A stretch of 64,000 bases of DNA from Cronobacter dublinensis subsp. dublinensis LMG 23823 (GCF_001277235.1 NZ_CP012266.1:372001-436000); one strand, 5' to 3'; numbered from the stretch's first letter, positions 21,696-30,431 are shown. Notes: generated by a model from the letters alone, not told the origin. Translations and numbers: made by a program.

Positions 21696-22022
21696 GGCGT
21701 CTCATCCAAAAAAGGGTCGTGCATCCTCAGGCCTTGCCTGATGGGCCTGTGGGGACAAAGGGAGCTGAACATTATCACTGCCGAAAACCCGGCGAAAGTG
21801 ATTTAAGACCCCTGAATGACAATGGATTTGACAGGTATAACCGTGTTCAGCAATGTCGCTACGGCGCCGATATTTCTGGCACGATATTGTCATTAGTGTA
21901 GCGCGGTGCCGCTATTTGTCAGGCCAGGCGGGAGAAAGACGGCCAACAGGAAGCAGAAAACAAAAAAGGCGCTTCCCCATGCCGGTTAGCGCCTTTTTAA
22001 TCAGCAAGTTAACTAAGCGAAC
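21696..22022. other. Region between the MHYT-GGDEF-EAL gene and fis
   Basis: The 327 bases hold the fis terminator (21963-21998) and, toward 21700-21900, the probable promoter of the cyclic-di-GMP gene. The short frames here have no recognisable product. Confidence 0.5.
21963..21998 (-). terminator. Terminator of dusB-fis
   Basis: A ten-base stem AAAAAGGCGC / GCGCCTTTTT encloses a 16-base loop and ends in a T run when read leftward. It lies 24 bases after the fis stop and is symmetrical enough to work in both directions. Confidence 0.88.
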
Positions 22023-22319
22023 TTAGTTCATGCCGTATTTTTTCAGTTTCTTACGCAGCGTACCGCGGTTGATACCCATCATCAGCGCAGCGCGGGTCTG
22101 GTTGCCGCGGGTGTATTGCATCACCATGTCCAACAGGGGCTGTTCTACTTCAGCCAGTACCAGCTCATACAGGTCATTCACATCCTGACCGTTCAGTTGA
22201 GCAAAATAGTTCTTCAGTGCCTGTTTTACCGAGTCACGCAGGGGCTTTTGAGTCACCTGATCCTGAGAGTTAACGGTAGAAACGGTCAGTACGTCAGAAT
22301 TTACGCGTTGTTCGAACAT
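22023..22319 (-). CDS. fis: Nucleoid protein and global regulator Fis
   Basis: Fis is a DNA-bending protein that activates rRNA P1 promoters and shapes the nucleoid during rapid growth. The 98-residue sequence appears identical to E. coli Fis from memory. The N-terminal beta-hairpin arm (residues 11-26) contacts invertases, and the C-terminal helix-turn-helix ([20 protein letters not shown], about 73-92) binds DNA. It lies 25 bases after dusB and is expressed from the growth-rate-controlled dusB promoter. It will act on the rRNA operon in this same window. Confidence 0.98.
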
Positions 22320-22344
22320 AGTTCTGTCAGCTCTTTATTTCTGT

Positions 22345-23310
22345 TTACGCAAAATTTTCGAAGTATGCCTCCAACGCCTCCAGCTGTTCGCTGGCATCCT
22401 CAATGGCGTTGAATGTGCGCCGAAACTGGTCATCTGGAGCATGTTCCTGGAGATACCAGGCCACATGTTTACGTGCAATTCGGTACCCCTTTGCCTGACC
22501 GTAAAAGTCATGCAATTCCCGAACGTGCGCGCATAGCAAGCGCTTAACCTCTGCCAGAGGCAGTGGCGACAGCAGCTCCCCAGTGTCCAGATAGTGCTGG
22601 ATTTCCCGAAAGATCCAGGGTCTTCCCTGAGCCGCGCGACCTATCATCAGAGCATCTGCCCCTGTATAGTCGAGCACAGCTCTGGCTTTATGCGGGGAAG
22701 TAATGTCGCCATTCGCAATAACCGGAATGGAGACCTTCTGCTTAACTGTCCGAATGCTGTCGTATTCTGCGTTGCCCTGAAACAAACAGGCGCGGGTGCG
22801 GCCATGAATCGTCAGCGCCTGAATACCACATTCTTCAGCCAATTGGGCAATTTCTACACAGTTACGGTTAGCCGGATCCCAGCCGGTGCGAATCTTCAAC
22901 GTCACGGGAACGTCCACTGCGTTAACTACCGCGGTCAGGATAGACTTCACCAGTTCCGGGTATTGCAGAAGGGCTGAACCTGCCAGTTTGCGATTCACTT
23001 TTTTAGCCGGGCAACCCATATTGATATCAATAATCTGGGCGCCGTTTTCCACATTAATACGTGCGGCTTCCGCCATCTCTTCGGGCACGCTGCCGGCGAT
23101 TTGCACGGTGCGAATACCGGGCTCATCCACATGCACCATCCGCAACCGGGATTTATCACTCGCCCAGACTTCCGGGTTAGAGGACATCATCTCAGAGACG
23201 GTTAATCCTGCCCCCATCTCGTAGCACAGCGTCCGAAACGGTCTGTCTGTAATGCCAGCCATCGGTGCTGCGATCAGGCGATTTCTGAGCTGGTAGTGTC
23301 CGATACGCAT
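22345..23310 (-). CDS. dusB: tRNA-dihydrouridine synthase B
   Basis: This flavoenzyme reduces uridine 17 of tRNA to dihydrouridine (E. coli specificity). I chose the ATG at 23310 (MRIGHYQLRN), giving the standard 321 residues; the longer frame adds six residues. It shows the FMN-binding TIM-barrel start (APMAGITDRPFR), the active-site cysteine in INMGCPAKKVN (about residue 100) and the FMN-phosphate motif ADALMIGRAAQGRPW. It is cotranscribed with fis and precedes it. Confidence 0.96.
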   Translation of the reverse strand: MRIGHYQLRNRLIAAPMAGITDRPFRTLCYEMGAGLTVSEMMSSNPEVWASDKSRLRMVHVDEPGIRTVQIAGSVPEEMAEAARINVENGAQIIDINMGCPAKKVNRKLAGSALLQYPELVKSILTAVVNAVDVPVTLKIRTGWDPANRNCVEIAQLAEECGIQALTIHGRTRACLFQGNAEYDSIRTVKQKVSIPVIANGDITSPHKARAVLDYTGADALMIGRAAQGRPWIFREIQHYLDTGELLSPLPLAEVKRLLCAHVRELHDFYGQAKGYRIARKHVAWYLQEHAPDDQFRRTFNAIEDASEQLEALEAYFENFA

Positions 23311-23349
23311 GAGTGAAGAAATGACCATACTGTGCCTGCAAGGCGGCGT

Positions 23350-23378
23350 ATATTACGCATTTTTTGCACGAGATGAAA
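23350..23378 (-). promoter_or_regulatory. dusB-fis promoter
   Basis: On the minus strand the -35 is TTTCAT (23378-23373) and the -10 is TAATAT (23355-23350), 17 bases apart. The GC-rich discriminator ACGCCGCC follows. The segment matches the E. coli fis promoter as I remember it, including the discriminator responsible for stringent control. Confidence 0.85.
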
Positions 23379-23648
23379 GGCCAAACTTTGAACAATCCGA
23401 TGCGACAGATCAATGAATCGGCGCGTGTACGGATTCCCCTAATAAATTAGGCTTAACAATCATTGCGTTAAATAAAAGTGATGAAAAAGTGCGCTTTAAA
23501 AAAATCCCGGAATTCGTTCTTTTTTTAACGAAACGGTCCGCTGTGAGGCGCTATAAACGGCGATAAAATACGCAAAAAAGGCGATAAAATGCGATCTGGC
23601 TCTCGTTATGGGGCCGGTTAATCTCCCGCAGAAGGGCGCAAACGCTGG
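23379..23648. other. Upstream region of the dusB-fis promoter
   Basis: This A/T-rich stretch, inside the 373-base gap between dusB and the carbonic anhydrase gene, should contain the Fis and CRP sites known upstream of E. coli fis. It also holds two copies of GGCGATAAAATRCG (23559-23573 and 23580-23593) spaced 21 bases apart, two helical turns. No coding sequence is seen. Confidence 0.5.
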
Positions 23649-23675
23649 AGAAAAGATGGGCGGATTTTTCCGCCC
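23649..23675 (-). terminator. Terminator of the carbonic anhydrase gene
   Basis: On the minus strand a GGGCGG / CCGCCC hairpin with a short A-rich loop is followed by ATCTTTTCT, 8 bases past the stop codon. Confidence 0.8.
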
Positions 23676-23683
23676 GCAGTGGA

Positions 23684-24424
23684 TTATTCTACGACTACGC
23701 GTCCGTGGAGAGGCTGTACGGGACGGTTATTATCGTGATGCATAAGCTGTTTGAATTTGTCGAGCTGCGCCGCTGAGAGCGTCAGAGGGTGTTTAACGAC
23801 AAGCCAGGCGATCCCTTCACTGCACGGCGGCGTTGTCAGCGAGCCGCTGAAGCGGTAATAGGTTTTGTCCTGTGGCAGCAACTTGTTGATATCAATGGCT
23901 GTAGTCAGAGGCTGGCTGGCATCGGCGTGCTCAGGAAGCGCCTGCCAGAGTTTCTCAAGCTCGGCGTTTGCCGCGCCGGTCTTAAACATCACCGCCACTA
24001 CGGCAAGCTCGCCCGCCGCGTTTTTATGCACCAGATGCATTTCCAGATCGAAGTGTTTGCCGTGCAGGGTATTTTCGCTCGGCGCGTGGAAGTGAAACTG
24101 TTGTAGGCGATAGGCAACGCCATCGATCGTGACGCTATCCTGCGTGGTTTCAGGCAGTGTCGCCTGCACGGTGTGGCCATTGTTGAGGATAAGCGACGGG
24201 CCATCGACATAGTGGGTTTTCAGCGGCACGACGTGGGCTTTTAACGTATTGTCGATATCAATGGGTGACTGGTTCATGCCTTTCTGACACAGGCTGAAAT
24301 CCGGCTCCAGCTCTCCCCAGTGCTCGGGAGCGCCTTCGCCTTCATAACTCCAGTGTGAGGCCATCGCCAGGGCGGGAAGCAGGCTCAGCGTAAGCAGAAC
24401 CGAACGAGCAATTTTCGTAGCCAT
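23684..24424 (-). CDS. cah: Periplasmic alpha-class carbonic anhydrase
   Basis: This zinc enzyme interconverts CO2 and bicarbonate. I chose the ATG at 24424 (246 residues), which begins a signal peptide (SVLLTLSLLPALAMA), so the enzyme is periplasmic. Zinc-ligand histidines are visible in QFHFHAPSEN (two) and EMHLVH (third). The gatekeeper segment SLTTPPCSEG is intact, and NQSPIDI is the family start. It is a single-gene unit with its own terminator, inserted between prmA and dusB, which are adjacent in E. coli. Confidence 0.94.
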   Translation of the reverse strand: MATKIARSVLLTLSLLPALAMASHWSYEGEGAPEHWGELEPDFSLCQKGMNQSPIDIDNTLKAHVVPLKTHYVDGPSLILNNGHTVQATLPETTQDSVTIDGVAYRLQQFHFHAPSENTLHGKHFDLEMHLVHKNAAGELAVVAVMFKTGAANAELEKLWQALPEHADASQPLTTAIDINKLLPQDKTYYRFSGSLTTPPCSEGIAWLVVKHPLTLSAAQLDKFKQLMHHDNNRPVQPLHGRVVVE

Positions 24425-24541
24425 AAACAAATTCTCTGCGTGAATAATTAGTGAGTTTTTATTCGTGAAATAAATCATTTCACGCAGTTATTATACGGTT
24501 ATGGCGATGCGCCCAGAAATCAAAACGGTGTATAAAAAAAT

Positions 24542-24570
24542 AAAAAGCGCGGCAAATCCCGCGCTTTTTT
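24542..24570 (-). terminator. Terminator of prmA
   Basis: AAAAAGCGCGG / CCGCGCTTTTTT forms a strong symmetrical hairpin with a 6-base loop, 36 bases after the prmA stop. It ends the panF-prmA transcript before the carbonic anhydrase gene. Confidence 0.92.
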
Positions 24571-24606
24571 ATCATTGATGACGCTCCCGAAGAAGCAGGC
24601 AAGACG

Positions 24607-25488
24607 TTATCGCTTCACGCCGGTGATGCGGCACCACTCTTCTTTTTCCACGACCGGATCGAGCGTAAACAGCCCGTCATACGCTTCGCACACGCTTTGC
24701 GCCTGGCTTGCCAGAATGCCGGACAGCCCCAGCAGGCCGCCCTGTACCGGCAGTACACTAATCAGCGGCGCCAGTTCACGCAGCGGGCCGGCGAGAATAT
24801 TAGCCACCACCACGTCGGCCTGCATATCCGACGGCTGGTTTTCCGGCAGATAGAGCTCAAGGCGCTCAGAGACGCCGTTACGCTGGGCGTTATCACGGCT
24901 CGCCTGAATGGCCTGCGGGTCGATATCGATGCCAATCGCTTTCGCCGCGCCCAGCTTCAGCGCCGCGATGGCGAGAATGCCGGAGCCGCAGCCGAAATCG
25001 ATAACGGTTTTACCTGCCAGGTCGAGTCCGTCCAGCCATTGCAGACAAAGCGAGGTCGTCGGGTGCGTGCCGGTGCCGAAGGCAAGGCCCGGATCGAGCA
25101 TCACGTTCACGGCGTTTTCATCCGGCACGTCGCGCCAGCTCGGGCAGATCCACAGACGCTCGCCAAAGCGCATCGGGTGGAAATTATCCATCCACTCGCG
25201 CTCCCAGTCTTTGTCTTCCAGCTGTTCGATTTTATGGGCGAAACCCGCGCCGAGACGCGGCGCGTGTTCCAGCATCGCGACCACGTCCTGCATATCGGTT
25301 TCGGCGTCGAACAGGCCGATAACGTCCGTATCGCCCCACAGACGGGTTTCACCCGGCAGCGGCTCGAACACCGGCGTGTCGTGGGTGTCCTGGAAGGTCA
25401 CGGAGACCGCGCCGCTTTCCATTAGCGCATCGCTAATCTCTTCGGCATGAGCGCCGGTAGTGTTAATTTTCAGTTGGATCCAGGGCAT
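24607..25488 (-). CDS. prmA: Ribosomal protein L11 methyltransferase PrmA
   Basis: PrmA trimethylates lysines and the N-terminus of ribosomal protein L11 using S-adenosylmethionine. I chose the ATG at 25488 (MPWIQLKIN), giving 293 residues as in E. coli. The alternative four residues upstream overlaps the panF stop. The N-terminal substrate-recognition domain is followed by the Rossmann methyltransferase fold, with the SAM motif VIDFGCGSGILAIAALKLGA (about 160-180) and the catalytic NILAGPL. It follows panF by 8 bases. Confidence 0.97.
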   Translation of the reverse strand: MPWIQLKINTTGAHAEEISDALMESGAVSVTFQDTHDTPVFEPLPGETRLWGDTDVIGLFDAETDMQDVVAMLEHAPRLGAGFAHKIEQLEDKDWEREWMDNFHPMRFGERLWICPSWRDVPDENAVNVMLDPGLAFGTGTHPTTSLCLQWLDGLDLAGKTVIDFGCGSGILAIAALKLGAAKAIGIDIDPQAIQASRDNAQRNGVSERLELYLPENQPSDMQADVVVANILAGPLRELAPLISVLPVQGGLLGLSGILASQAQSVCEAYDGLFTLDPVVEKEEWCRITGVKR

Positions 25489-25496
25489 GGCATTAC

Positions 25497-26951
25497 TCAT
25501 TCATTAGCAGTAGAAACAGACGCGGCCTGCGCGGCCGGGCGACCGAAACGGTTACCCACCACAAAAGCCAGCAAACTTAACAGCAGCGACGGCACGATCG
25601 GATGAAAGCCGAGCAGCTGTATTTTAAAGGTGGCCAGCAGGGCGTAAAGCACGCCGCCGACAATCATCGACGACAGCGCCCCTGCGGCGTTGGCGCGCTC
25701 CCAGTACAGTCCGAGCACCAGCGGCCAGAGGAACACGGCTTCCAGCCCGCCAAAGGCAAGCAGGTTAAGCCAGATAATCATCTCTGGCGGCCGCCACGCG
25801 GCGAGCAGCAGCAGAACGCTTAAGATTAACGTAATCAGCGATGATATCCGCTTCAGGCGTTTTTCGTTGTGGATCTCCGCGGGGCGCAGATTCAGCCACA
25901 GATCTTTGACGATCGTCGCCGATGACTGCAACAGTTGTGCGTTAATGGTCGACATAATGGCCGCCATGGGCGCGGCGAGGAATATCCCGGCGGCGAAGGG
26001 CGGCAGTACGGTGACCATTAAGGTCGGGATAACCAGATCCGGTACGTGTAAATCCGGCAGCACCGCGCGGCCAAGCGCGCCCGCAAGGTGCATGCCGAGC
26101 ATTAGGATCGCGACTACGACCGTTCCGAGAATAATTCCGCGGTGCACCGCTTTGCTGTCTTTATAAGAGATGCAGCGTACCGCCGTATGCGGCAGTCCGA
26201 TGACGCCAAAGCAGACCAGCACCCAGAACGAGGTCATAAACATCGGCGACAGCATATCGTCCGCGCCCTGCGGCGAAACCAGCTGCGGATCGATATGCTG
26301 GAGCTTATCCACCGCGCTGTGCAGCCCGCCTGCGGCATGTACCACGCCCACCAGCAGCACAATTGTGCCGATTAACATCACCAGGCCTTGCAGCGTGTCG
26401 TTAAGCACGCTGGCGCGAAAGCCGCCGAACGCCGTGTAGAGCGCGATGCTGACGCCGAAAATCAGCAGGCCGGTCTCATAAGGGATGCCCGCTGCGGTTT
26501 CCAGCAGGCGCGCGCCGCCGATAAACTGCACCGTCATCGCGCCGATAAACGCCACCAGCAGGCTCAGGCTCGCAAGCCAGACCAGCAGGCGGCTCTGAAA
26601 GCGCGCGTAGAGCATATCGTTGAGCGTCACCGCGTTATAGCGCCGCGCCAGAATCGCGAACTTTTTGCCGAGTACGCCGAGCGACAGCCAGACGGCGGGC
26701 AGTTGGATCATCGCCAACAATACCCAGCCGAGACCGTATTTATACGCCGCTCCCGGCCCGCCAATAAACGAGCTGGCGCTGATATAGGTAGCGGTTAAGG
26801 TCATCGCCAGCACCACGCCGCCCATCGAGCGGCTGCCGAGGAAATATTCGTTCAGGAAATTCCCGCTGCTGCGCCGCCGCATCGCATACAGCGACAGGCC
26901 GAACACCACCAGCAGATAGGCTACGAGCGGCAAAATCACGTCATGCTGCAT
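25497..26951 (-). CDS. panF: Sodium/pantothenate symporter PanF
   Basis: PanF imports pantothenate, the precursor of coenzyme A, with sodium. The ATG at 26951 gives 484 residues (E. coli 483). It is a sodium:solute symporter with about 12-13 hydrophobic helices; the family signature ATYISASSFIGGPGAAY lies in the second to third helix (about residues 53-69). It overlaps the end of yhdT by 11 bases, so the two are probably translationally coupled. Adjacency to accBC links CoA-precursor uptake with acetyl-CoA carboxylation. Confidence 0.96.
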   Translation of the reverse strand: MQHDVILPLVAYLLVVFGLSLYAMRRRSSGNFLNEYFLGSRSMGGVVLAMTLTATYISASSFIGGPGAAYKYGLGWVLLAMIQLPAVWLSLGVLGKKFAILARRYNAVTLNDMLYARFQSRLLVWLASLSLLVAFIGAMTVQFIGGARLLETAAGIPYETGLLIFGVSIALYTAFGGFRASVLNDTLQGLVMLIGTIVLLVGVVHAAGGLHSAVDKLQHIDPQLVSPQGADDMLSPMFMTSFWVLVCFGVIGLPHTAVRCISYKDSKAVHRGIILGTVVVAILMLGMHLAGALGRAVLPDLHVPDLVIPTLMVTVLPPFAAGIFLAAPMAAIMSTINAQLLQSSATIVKDLWLNLRPAEIHNEKRLKRISSLITLILSVLLLLAAWRPPEMIIWLNLLAFGGLEAVFLWPLVLGLYWERANAAGALSSMIVGGVLYALLATFKIQLLGFHPIVPSLLLSLLAFVVGNRFGRPAAQAASVSTANE

Positions 26952-27189
26952 CGTTATCCTCCAGAGGCATGTCGCGGAAGAAAACACGCACCATCAGCCA
27001 GCAGAGCAAGATAAACAGCAGCGGCACCAGCAGGCAGGCCATTTCAAACCAGTGCGGCAGACCGGTGAAGCCCTGCTGCGTATCAGGTAAGTAAGCCGCC
27101 ACTAACCAGGCCGCGAGATAGAGGAGGGTCAGCCACAGCGCCCAGCGCGCTTCTTTATGGGCCTGAACAAAACGTTTGTCCATTGTCAT
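26941..27189 (-). CDS. yhdT: Small inner-membrane protein YhdT (DUF997)
   Basis: An 82-residue protein of unknown role with two transmembrane segments (about residues 14-34 and 47-68) and charged ends. It is always found just before panF in enterobacteria and overlaps it here, so it may assist PanF. That is inference from position only. Confidence 0.92.
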   Translation of the reverse strand: MTMDKRFVQAHKEARWALWLTLLYLAAWLVAAYLPDTQQGFTGLPHWFEMACLLVPLLFILLCWLMVRVFFRDMPLEDNDAA

Positions 27190-27245
27190 ACCCTGTCAGT
27201 GAAGAAAGCGGCGATTGTACCCTGGCCTTTCAGGGGAGCCATAAA

Positions 27246-27270
27246 AAATAAAGGCCAGCAAAGCTGGCCT
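27246..27270 (-). terminator. Terminator after accC
   Basis: On the minus strand GGCCAGC-TTT-GCTGGCC is followed by TTTATTTTTT, 18 bases past the accC stop. It separates aroQ-accBC from yhdT-panF-prmA, at least partly. Confidence 0.88.
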
Positions 27271-27288
27271 TGAGCAGGGAAACGGGGC

Positions 27289-28638
27289 TTATTTCTCTTG
27301 CAGGCCCAGTTTCTTCTCCAGGTAGTGGATGTTCGTCCCACCGTGCTGGAAGTTTTCATCGTTCATGATGCGGGTCTGCAGATCAACGTTGGTTTTGATG
27401 CCGTCGATGATCAGCTCCTGCAGGGCGTTACGCATACGGGCCAGCGCCACATCGCGGTTTTCACCGTAGCAGATGAGCTTGCCAATCATGGAATCGTAAT
27501 ACGGCGGTACGGTATAACCGGCGTAAATGTGCGATTCCCAGCGAACGCCAAAACCGCCCGGCGCGTGGAAGCGCGTGATTTTACCCGGGCTTGGCAGGAA
27601 GGTGTTCGGGTCTTCGGCGTTGATACGGCATTCCACCGCATGGCCTTTGACCACGACTTCTTCCTGTTTGATAGAGAGTGGCTGACCGGCAGCGATACGC
27701 AGCTGCTCTTTGATAAGGTCAACGCCTGTAATCATCTCGGTAACCGGATGCTCTACCTGAATACGGGTGTTCATCTCGATAAAGTAGAACTCGCCGTTTT
27801 CAAACAGGAACTCGAACGTACCCGCGCCGCGATAGCCGATATCCACACAGGCTTTCGCGCAGCGCTCGCCGATGTAGCGGCGCAGTTCCGGGGTAATGCC
27901 CGGTGCCGGCGCTTCTTCGACCACTTTCTGGTGACGACGCTGCATGGAGCAGTCGCGCTCTGCCAGATAGATAGCGTTGCCCTGACCATCCGCCAGCACC
28001 TGAATTTCGATGTGGCGCGGATTTTCCAGGTACTTCTCCATGTAGACCATGTCGTTGTTGAACGCGGCTTTCGCTTCCGCTTTGGTCATGGAGATGGACT
28101 GCGCCAGTTCGGCGTCGCTGCGCACAACGCGCATACCGCGACCGCCGCCGCCGCCAGACGCTTTGATAATAACCGGGTAGCCAATGCGTTTCGCATGGGC
28201 GCGGTTCTTATCCATATCGTCGCCCAGCGGGCCGTCGGAGCCAGGTACGGTCGGTACGCCCGCTTTCTTCATCGCGGTGATCGCGGAGACTTTATCGCCC
28301 ATCAGGCGAATGGTGTCGGCTTTCGGGCCGATGAAGATAAAGCCGGATTGCTCAACCTGCTCGGCAAAGTTGGCGTTCTCGGACAGGAAGCCGTAACCCG
28401 GGTGGATAGCGACCGCGCCGGTAATTTCGGCAGCAGCGATAATCGCCGGGATGTTCAGATAGCTTTTGACTGACGGCGCCGGACCGATGCACACGGTCTC
28501 GTCTGCCAGCAGTACGTGTTTCAGATCGCGATCCGCGGTCGAATGCACCGCGACGGTCTTGATGCCCAGCTCTTTGCAGGCACGAAGAATACGCAGTGCG
28601 ATTTCGCCACGGTTAGCGATGACAATTTTATCCAGCAT
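27289..28638 (-). CDS. accC: Biotin carboxylase subunit of acetyl-CoA carboxylase, AccC
   Basis: AccC carboxylates the biotin on AccB with ATP and bicarbonate, the first half-reaction of malonyl-CoA synthesis. The ATG at 28638 (MLDKIVIANRGEIA) gives the standard 449 residues; the longer frame adds 13 upstream codons. It shows the N-terminal biotin-carboxylase domain, the ATP-grasp glycine-rich loop (ASGGGGGRGMR, about 160-170) and the active-site region EMNTRIQVEHPVTE (about 288-301). It follows accB by 10 bases. Confidence 0.98.
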   Translation of the reverse strand: MLDKIVIANRGEIALRILRACKELGIKTVAVHSTADRDLKHVLLADETVCIGPAPSVKSYLNIPAIIAAAEITGAVAIHPGYGFLSENANFAEQVEQSGFIFIGPKADTIRLMGDKVSAITAMKKAGVPTVPGSDGPLGDDMDKNRAHAKRIGYPVIIKASGGGGGRGMRVVRSDAELAQSISMTKAEAKAAFNNDMVYMEKYLENPRHIEIQVLADGQGNAIYLAERDCSMQRRHQKVVEEAPAPGITPELRRYIGERCAKACVDIGYRGAGTFEFLFENGEFYFIEMNTRIQVEHPVTEMITGVDLIKEQLRIAAGQPLSIKQEEVVVKGHAVECRINAEDPNTFLPSPGKITRFHAPGGFGVRWESHIYAGYTVPPYYDSMIGKLICYGENRDVALARMRNALQELIIDGIKTNVDLQTRIMNDENFQHGGTNIHYLEKKLGLQEK

Positions 28639-28648
28639 GTTCGCCTCG

Positions 28649-29122
28649 TTATTCGATGACAACCAGCGGCTCGTCAAATTCTACTGGCTGACCGCTTTCT
28701 ACCAGGATCGCTTTCACCACGCCGGCTTTGTCGGCTTCGATCTGGTTCATCATTTTCATCGCTTCAACGATGCACAGGGTGTCGCCCACGTTGACTTTCT
28801 GGCCCACTTCCACAAACGCTTTCGCATCCGGGCTCGGGGTACGATAGAAGGTACCAACCATCGGGGAACGTACGATGTGACCACTGACTTCTGCGGCAGC
28901 CGGCGCTTCCATTGCCGGAGCGGCAGCTGGAGCAACAGCGTTAGACAGCGCCTGCTGCGGCTGCATCATCGGCGCGGCATAGGCCTGCTGCATCATCGGG
29001 AAGCCCGTATTAGCCGGTGAGCGGCTGATACGTACAGACTCTTCGCCTTCAGAAATTTCCAGTTCAGCGATGCCTGATTCTTCAACCAGCTCGATCAGTT
29101 TTTTAATCTTACGAATATCCAT
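28649..29122 (-). CDS. accB: Biotin carboxyl carrier protein AccB
   Basis: AccB carries the biotin that shuttles CO2 between AccC and the carboxyltransferase AccAD. The ATG at 29122 (MDIRKIKKLI) gives 157 residues. An N-terminal helical segment leads to an Ala/Pro/Met-rich linker (about 45-75), then the biotinyl domain with the modified lysine in EAMKMM (about residue 123). It lies between aroQ, 22 bases upstream, and accC, 10 bases downstream. Confidence 0.98.
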   Translation of the reverse strand: MDIRKIKKLIELVEESGIAELEISEGEESVRISRSPANTGFPMMQQAYAAPMMQPQQALSNAVAPAAAPAMEAPAAAEVSGHIVRSPMVGTFYRTPSPDAKAFVEVGQKVNVGDTLCIVEAMKMMNQIEADKAGVVKAILVESGQPVEFDEPLVVIE

Positions 29123-29144
29123 GAGTGGGTTCCGTACTCTTTGT

Positions 29145-29597
29145 TTAGTGTGATTGTGACAGGCGTTTGACCGCCGTCTGTAAAGCATAGGTATAGCCGT
29201 CGGCGCCTAAACCGCAGATGACGCCGGCTGCGATATCAGAAAGGTATGAATGATGCCGGAAGGGCTCGCGAGCATGCACGTTGCTCAGGTGGATCTCGAT
29301 AAACGGAATGCTCACCGACAGCAGCGCGTCGCGCAGCGCCACGCTGGTATGCGTAAACGCGGCCGGATTGATCAGGATATAGTCAATATTGTCTTTAGCC
29401 TGATGAATTCGGTCGATAAGCGCGTACTCGGCGTTAGATTGCAGGTGATCGAGCGACACATTCAGCCGTTGCGCTTCGACGGCGAGTTCGTTAACGATTT
29501 GTTCGAGCGTCTGCGTGCCGTACTTCTCCGGCTCGCGGGTGCCGAGCATGTTAAGGTTCGGGCCGTTCAAAAGCAAAATGTGAAATTTCTCGGTCAT
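29145..29597 (-). CDS. aroQ: Type II 3-dehydroquinate dehydratase AroQ
   Basis: AroQ dehydrates 3-dehydroquinate to 3-dehydroshikimate in the shikimate pathway. The ATG at 29597 gives 150 residues, typical for this small dodecameric enzyme. Conserved features: NGPNLNMLGTREPEKYG (catalytic Tyr near 24), INPAAFTHTSVALRDAL (substrate-binding Asn) and EIHLSNVHAREPFRHHS (catalytic His). E. coli K-12 lacks this class and uses type I AroD. Its place before accBC is known in several gamma-proteobacteria. The operon promoter presumably lies upstream of 29597. Confidence 0.96.
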   Translation of the reverse strand: MTEKFHILLLNGPNLNMLGTREPEKYGTQTLEQIVNELAVEAQRLNVSLDHLQSNAEYALIDRIHQAKDNIDYILINPAAFTHTSVALRDALLSVSIPFIEIHLSNVHAREPFRHHSYLSDIAAGVICGLGADGYTYALQTAVKRLSQSH

Positions 29598-29828
29598 CCT
29601 GGCGCTATCTCCTGCCATTTTCCGGTAAATGTCAAAATATACCTTCATCGTCTGGTTGTCACCCGTCGGCGCGTAAAAAGCCGCGGCTGAAAAACCAAAG
29701 TCGCACATTATAACGATTTCGTAGCATTTGGCAGCTAAATACTGGTCTTATCAGGGAAGATTATCAACCACCCTTAGGAAAACGTTATCGGGGAATAACA
29801 GAAGTGCGGGAAAACGCACATAAACGCG

Positions 29829-30431
29829 TCATGTTCGCCACCATTGGCGGAGCTTTTTATAACGCCATGCCAGCAGGACGATCGCGCCCAGCGCGTAGAG
29901 GATGGGTTGCGGCGACAGGATCTTCACCGACCAGAGATAATGTACTGGCGCGAGAATCGCGACCAGATAGACGACGTTGTGCAACGTTTGCCAGCGCCGC
30001 CCCAGTTTTCGCTGCGCTGCCTGGAAAGAGGTCAGCGCCAGCGCCAGCAGAATCAGCCAGCTGACCACGCCGAGCGTCAGGTAAGGGCGTGAGACCAGCT
30101 CGCTGCCCAGCAGCGACAGGTTATTGAGCCCCAGCTCCAGCAGCGAATAGCTGACCAGATGCAGCGTCGCCCAGGCAAAGCACCACAGCCCCAGCAGGCG
30201 ACGGGTGCGAATGAGCAACGGCTGTTTTAACAGGCGGGTCAGCGGCGTGACGAGCAGCGTGGCAAGCAGCAGTTTTAACGCCATTCTGCCGGTAAAATGC
30301 TGAATATCTTTCGCCGGATCGGCGCTGAATAACCCCTGGCTTGCGGCATAGAAAAGCCAGAGCAGCGGCAAAAACGCGGCGAGATGCAGCGCCACTTTCA
30401 GCCAGACAATCTGTTTTGCCGTTAAACGCAC
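29829..30431 (-). CDS. msrQ: Heme-binding membrane subunit MsrQ of periplasmic methionine sulfoxide reductase
   Basis: MsrQ (YedZ) is the inner-membrane b-type cytochrome that passes electrons from the respiratory chain to MsrP. The 200-residue protein has about six hydrophobic helices with conserved histidines suited to heme (for example in WATLHLVSY and LHNVVYLVAI). Its start codon directly follows the msrP stop, so the two are coupled. In E. coli msrPQ is elsewhere, beside hprRS. Confidence 0.95.
   Translation of the reverse strand: MRLTAKQIVWLKVALHLAAFLPLLWLFYAASQGLFSADPAKDIQHFTGRMALKLLLATLLVTPLTRLLKQPLLIRTRRLLGLWCFAWATLHLVSYSLLELGLNNLSLLGSELVSRPYLTLGVVSWLILLALALTSFQAAQRKLGRRWQTLHNVVYLVAILAPVHYLWSVKILSPQPILYALGAIVLLAWRYKKLRQWWRT

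Noticed and set aside
27298..28473. A 391-codon plus-strand frame opposite accC
   Set aside because: Entirely antisense to a highly conserved gene and without a recognisable motif; typical shadow frame.
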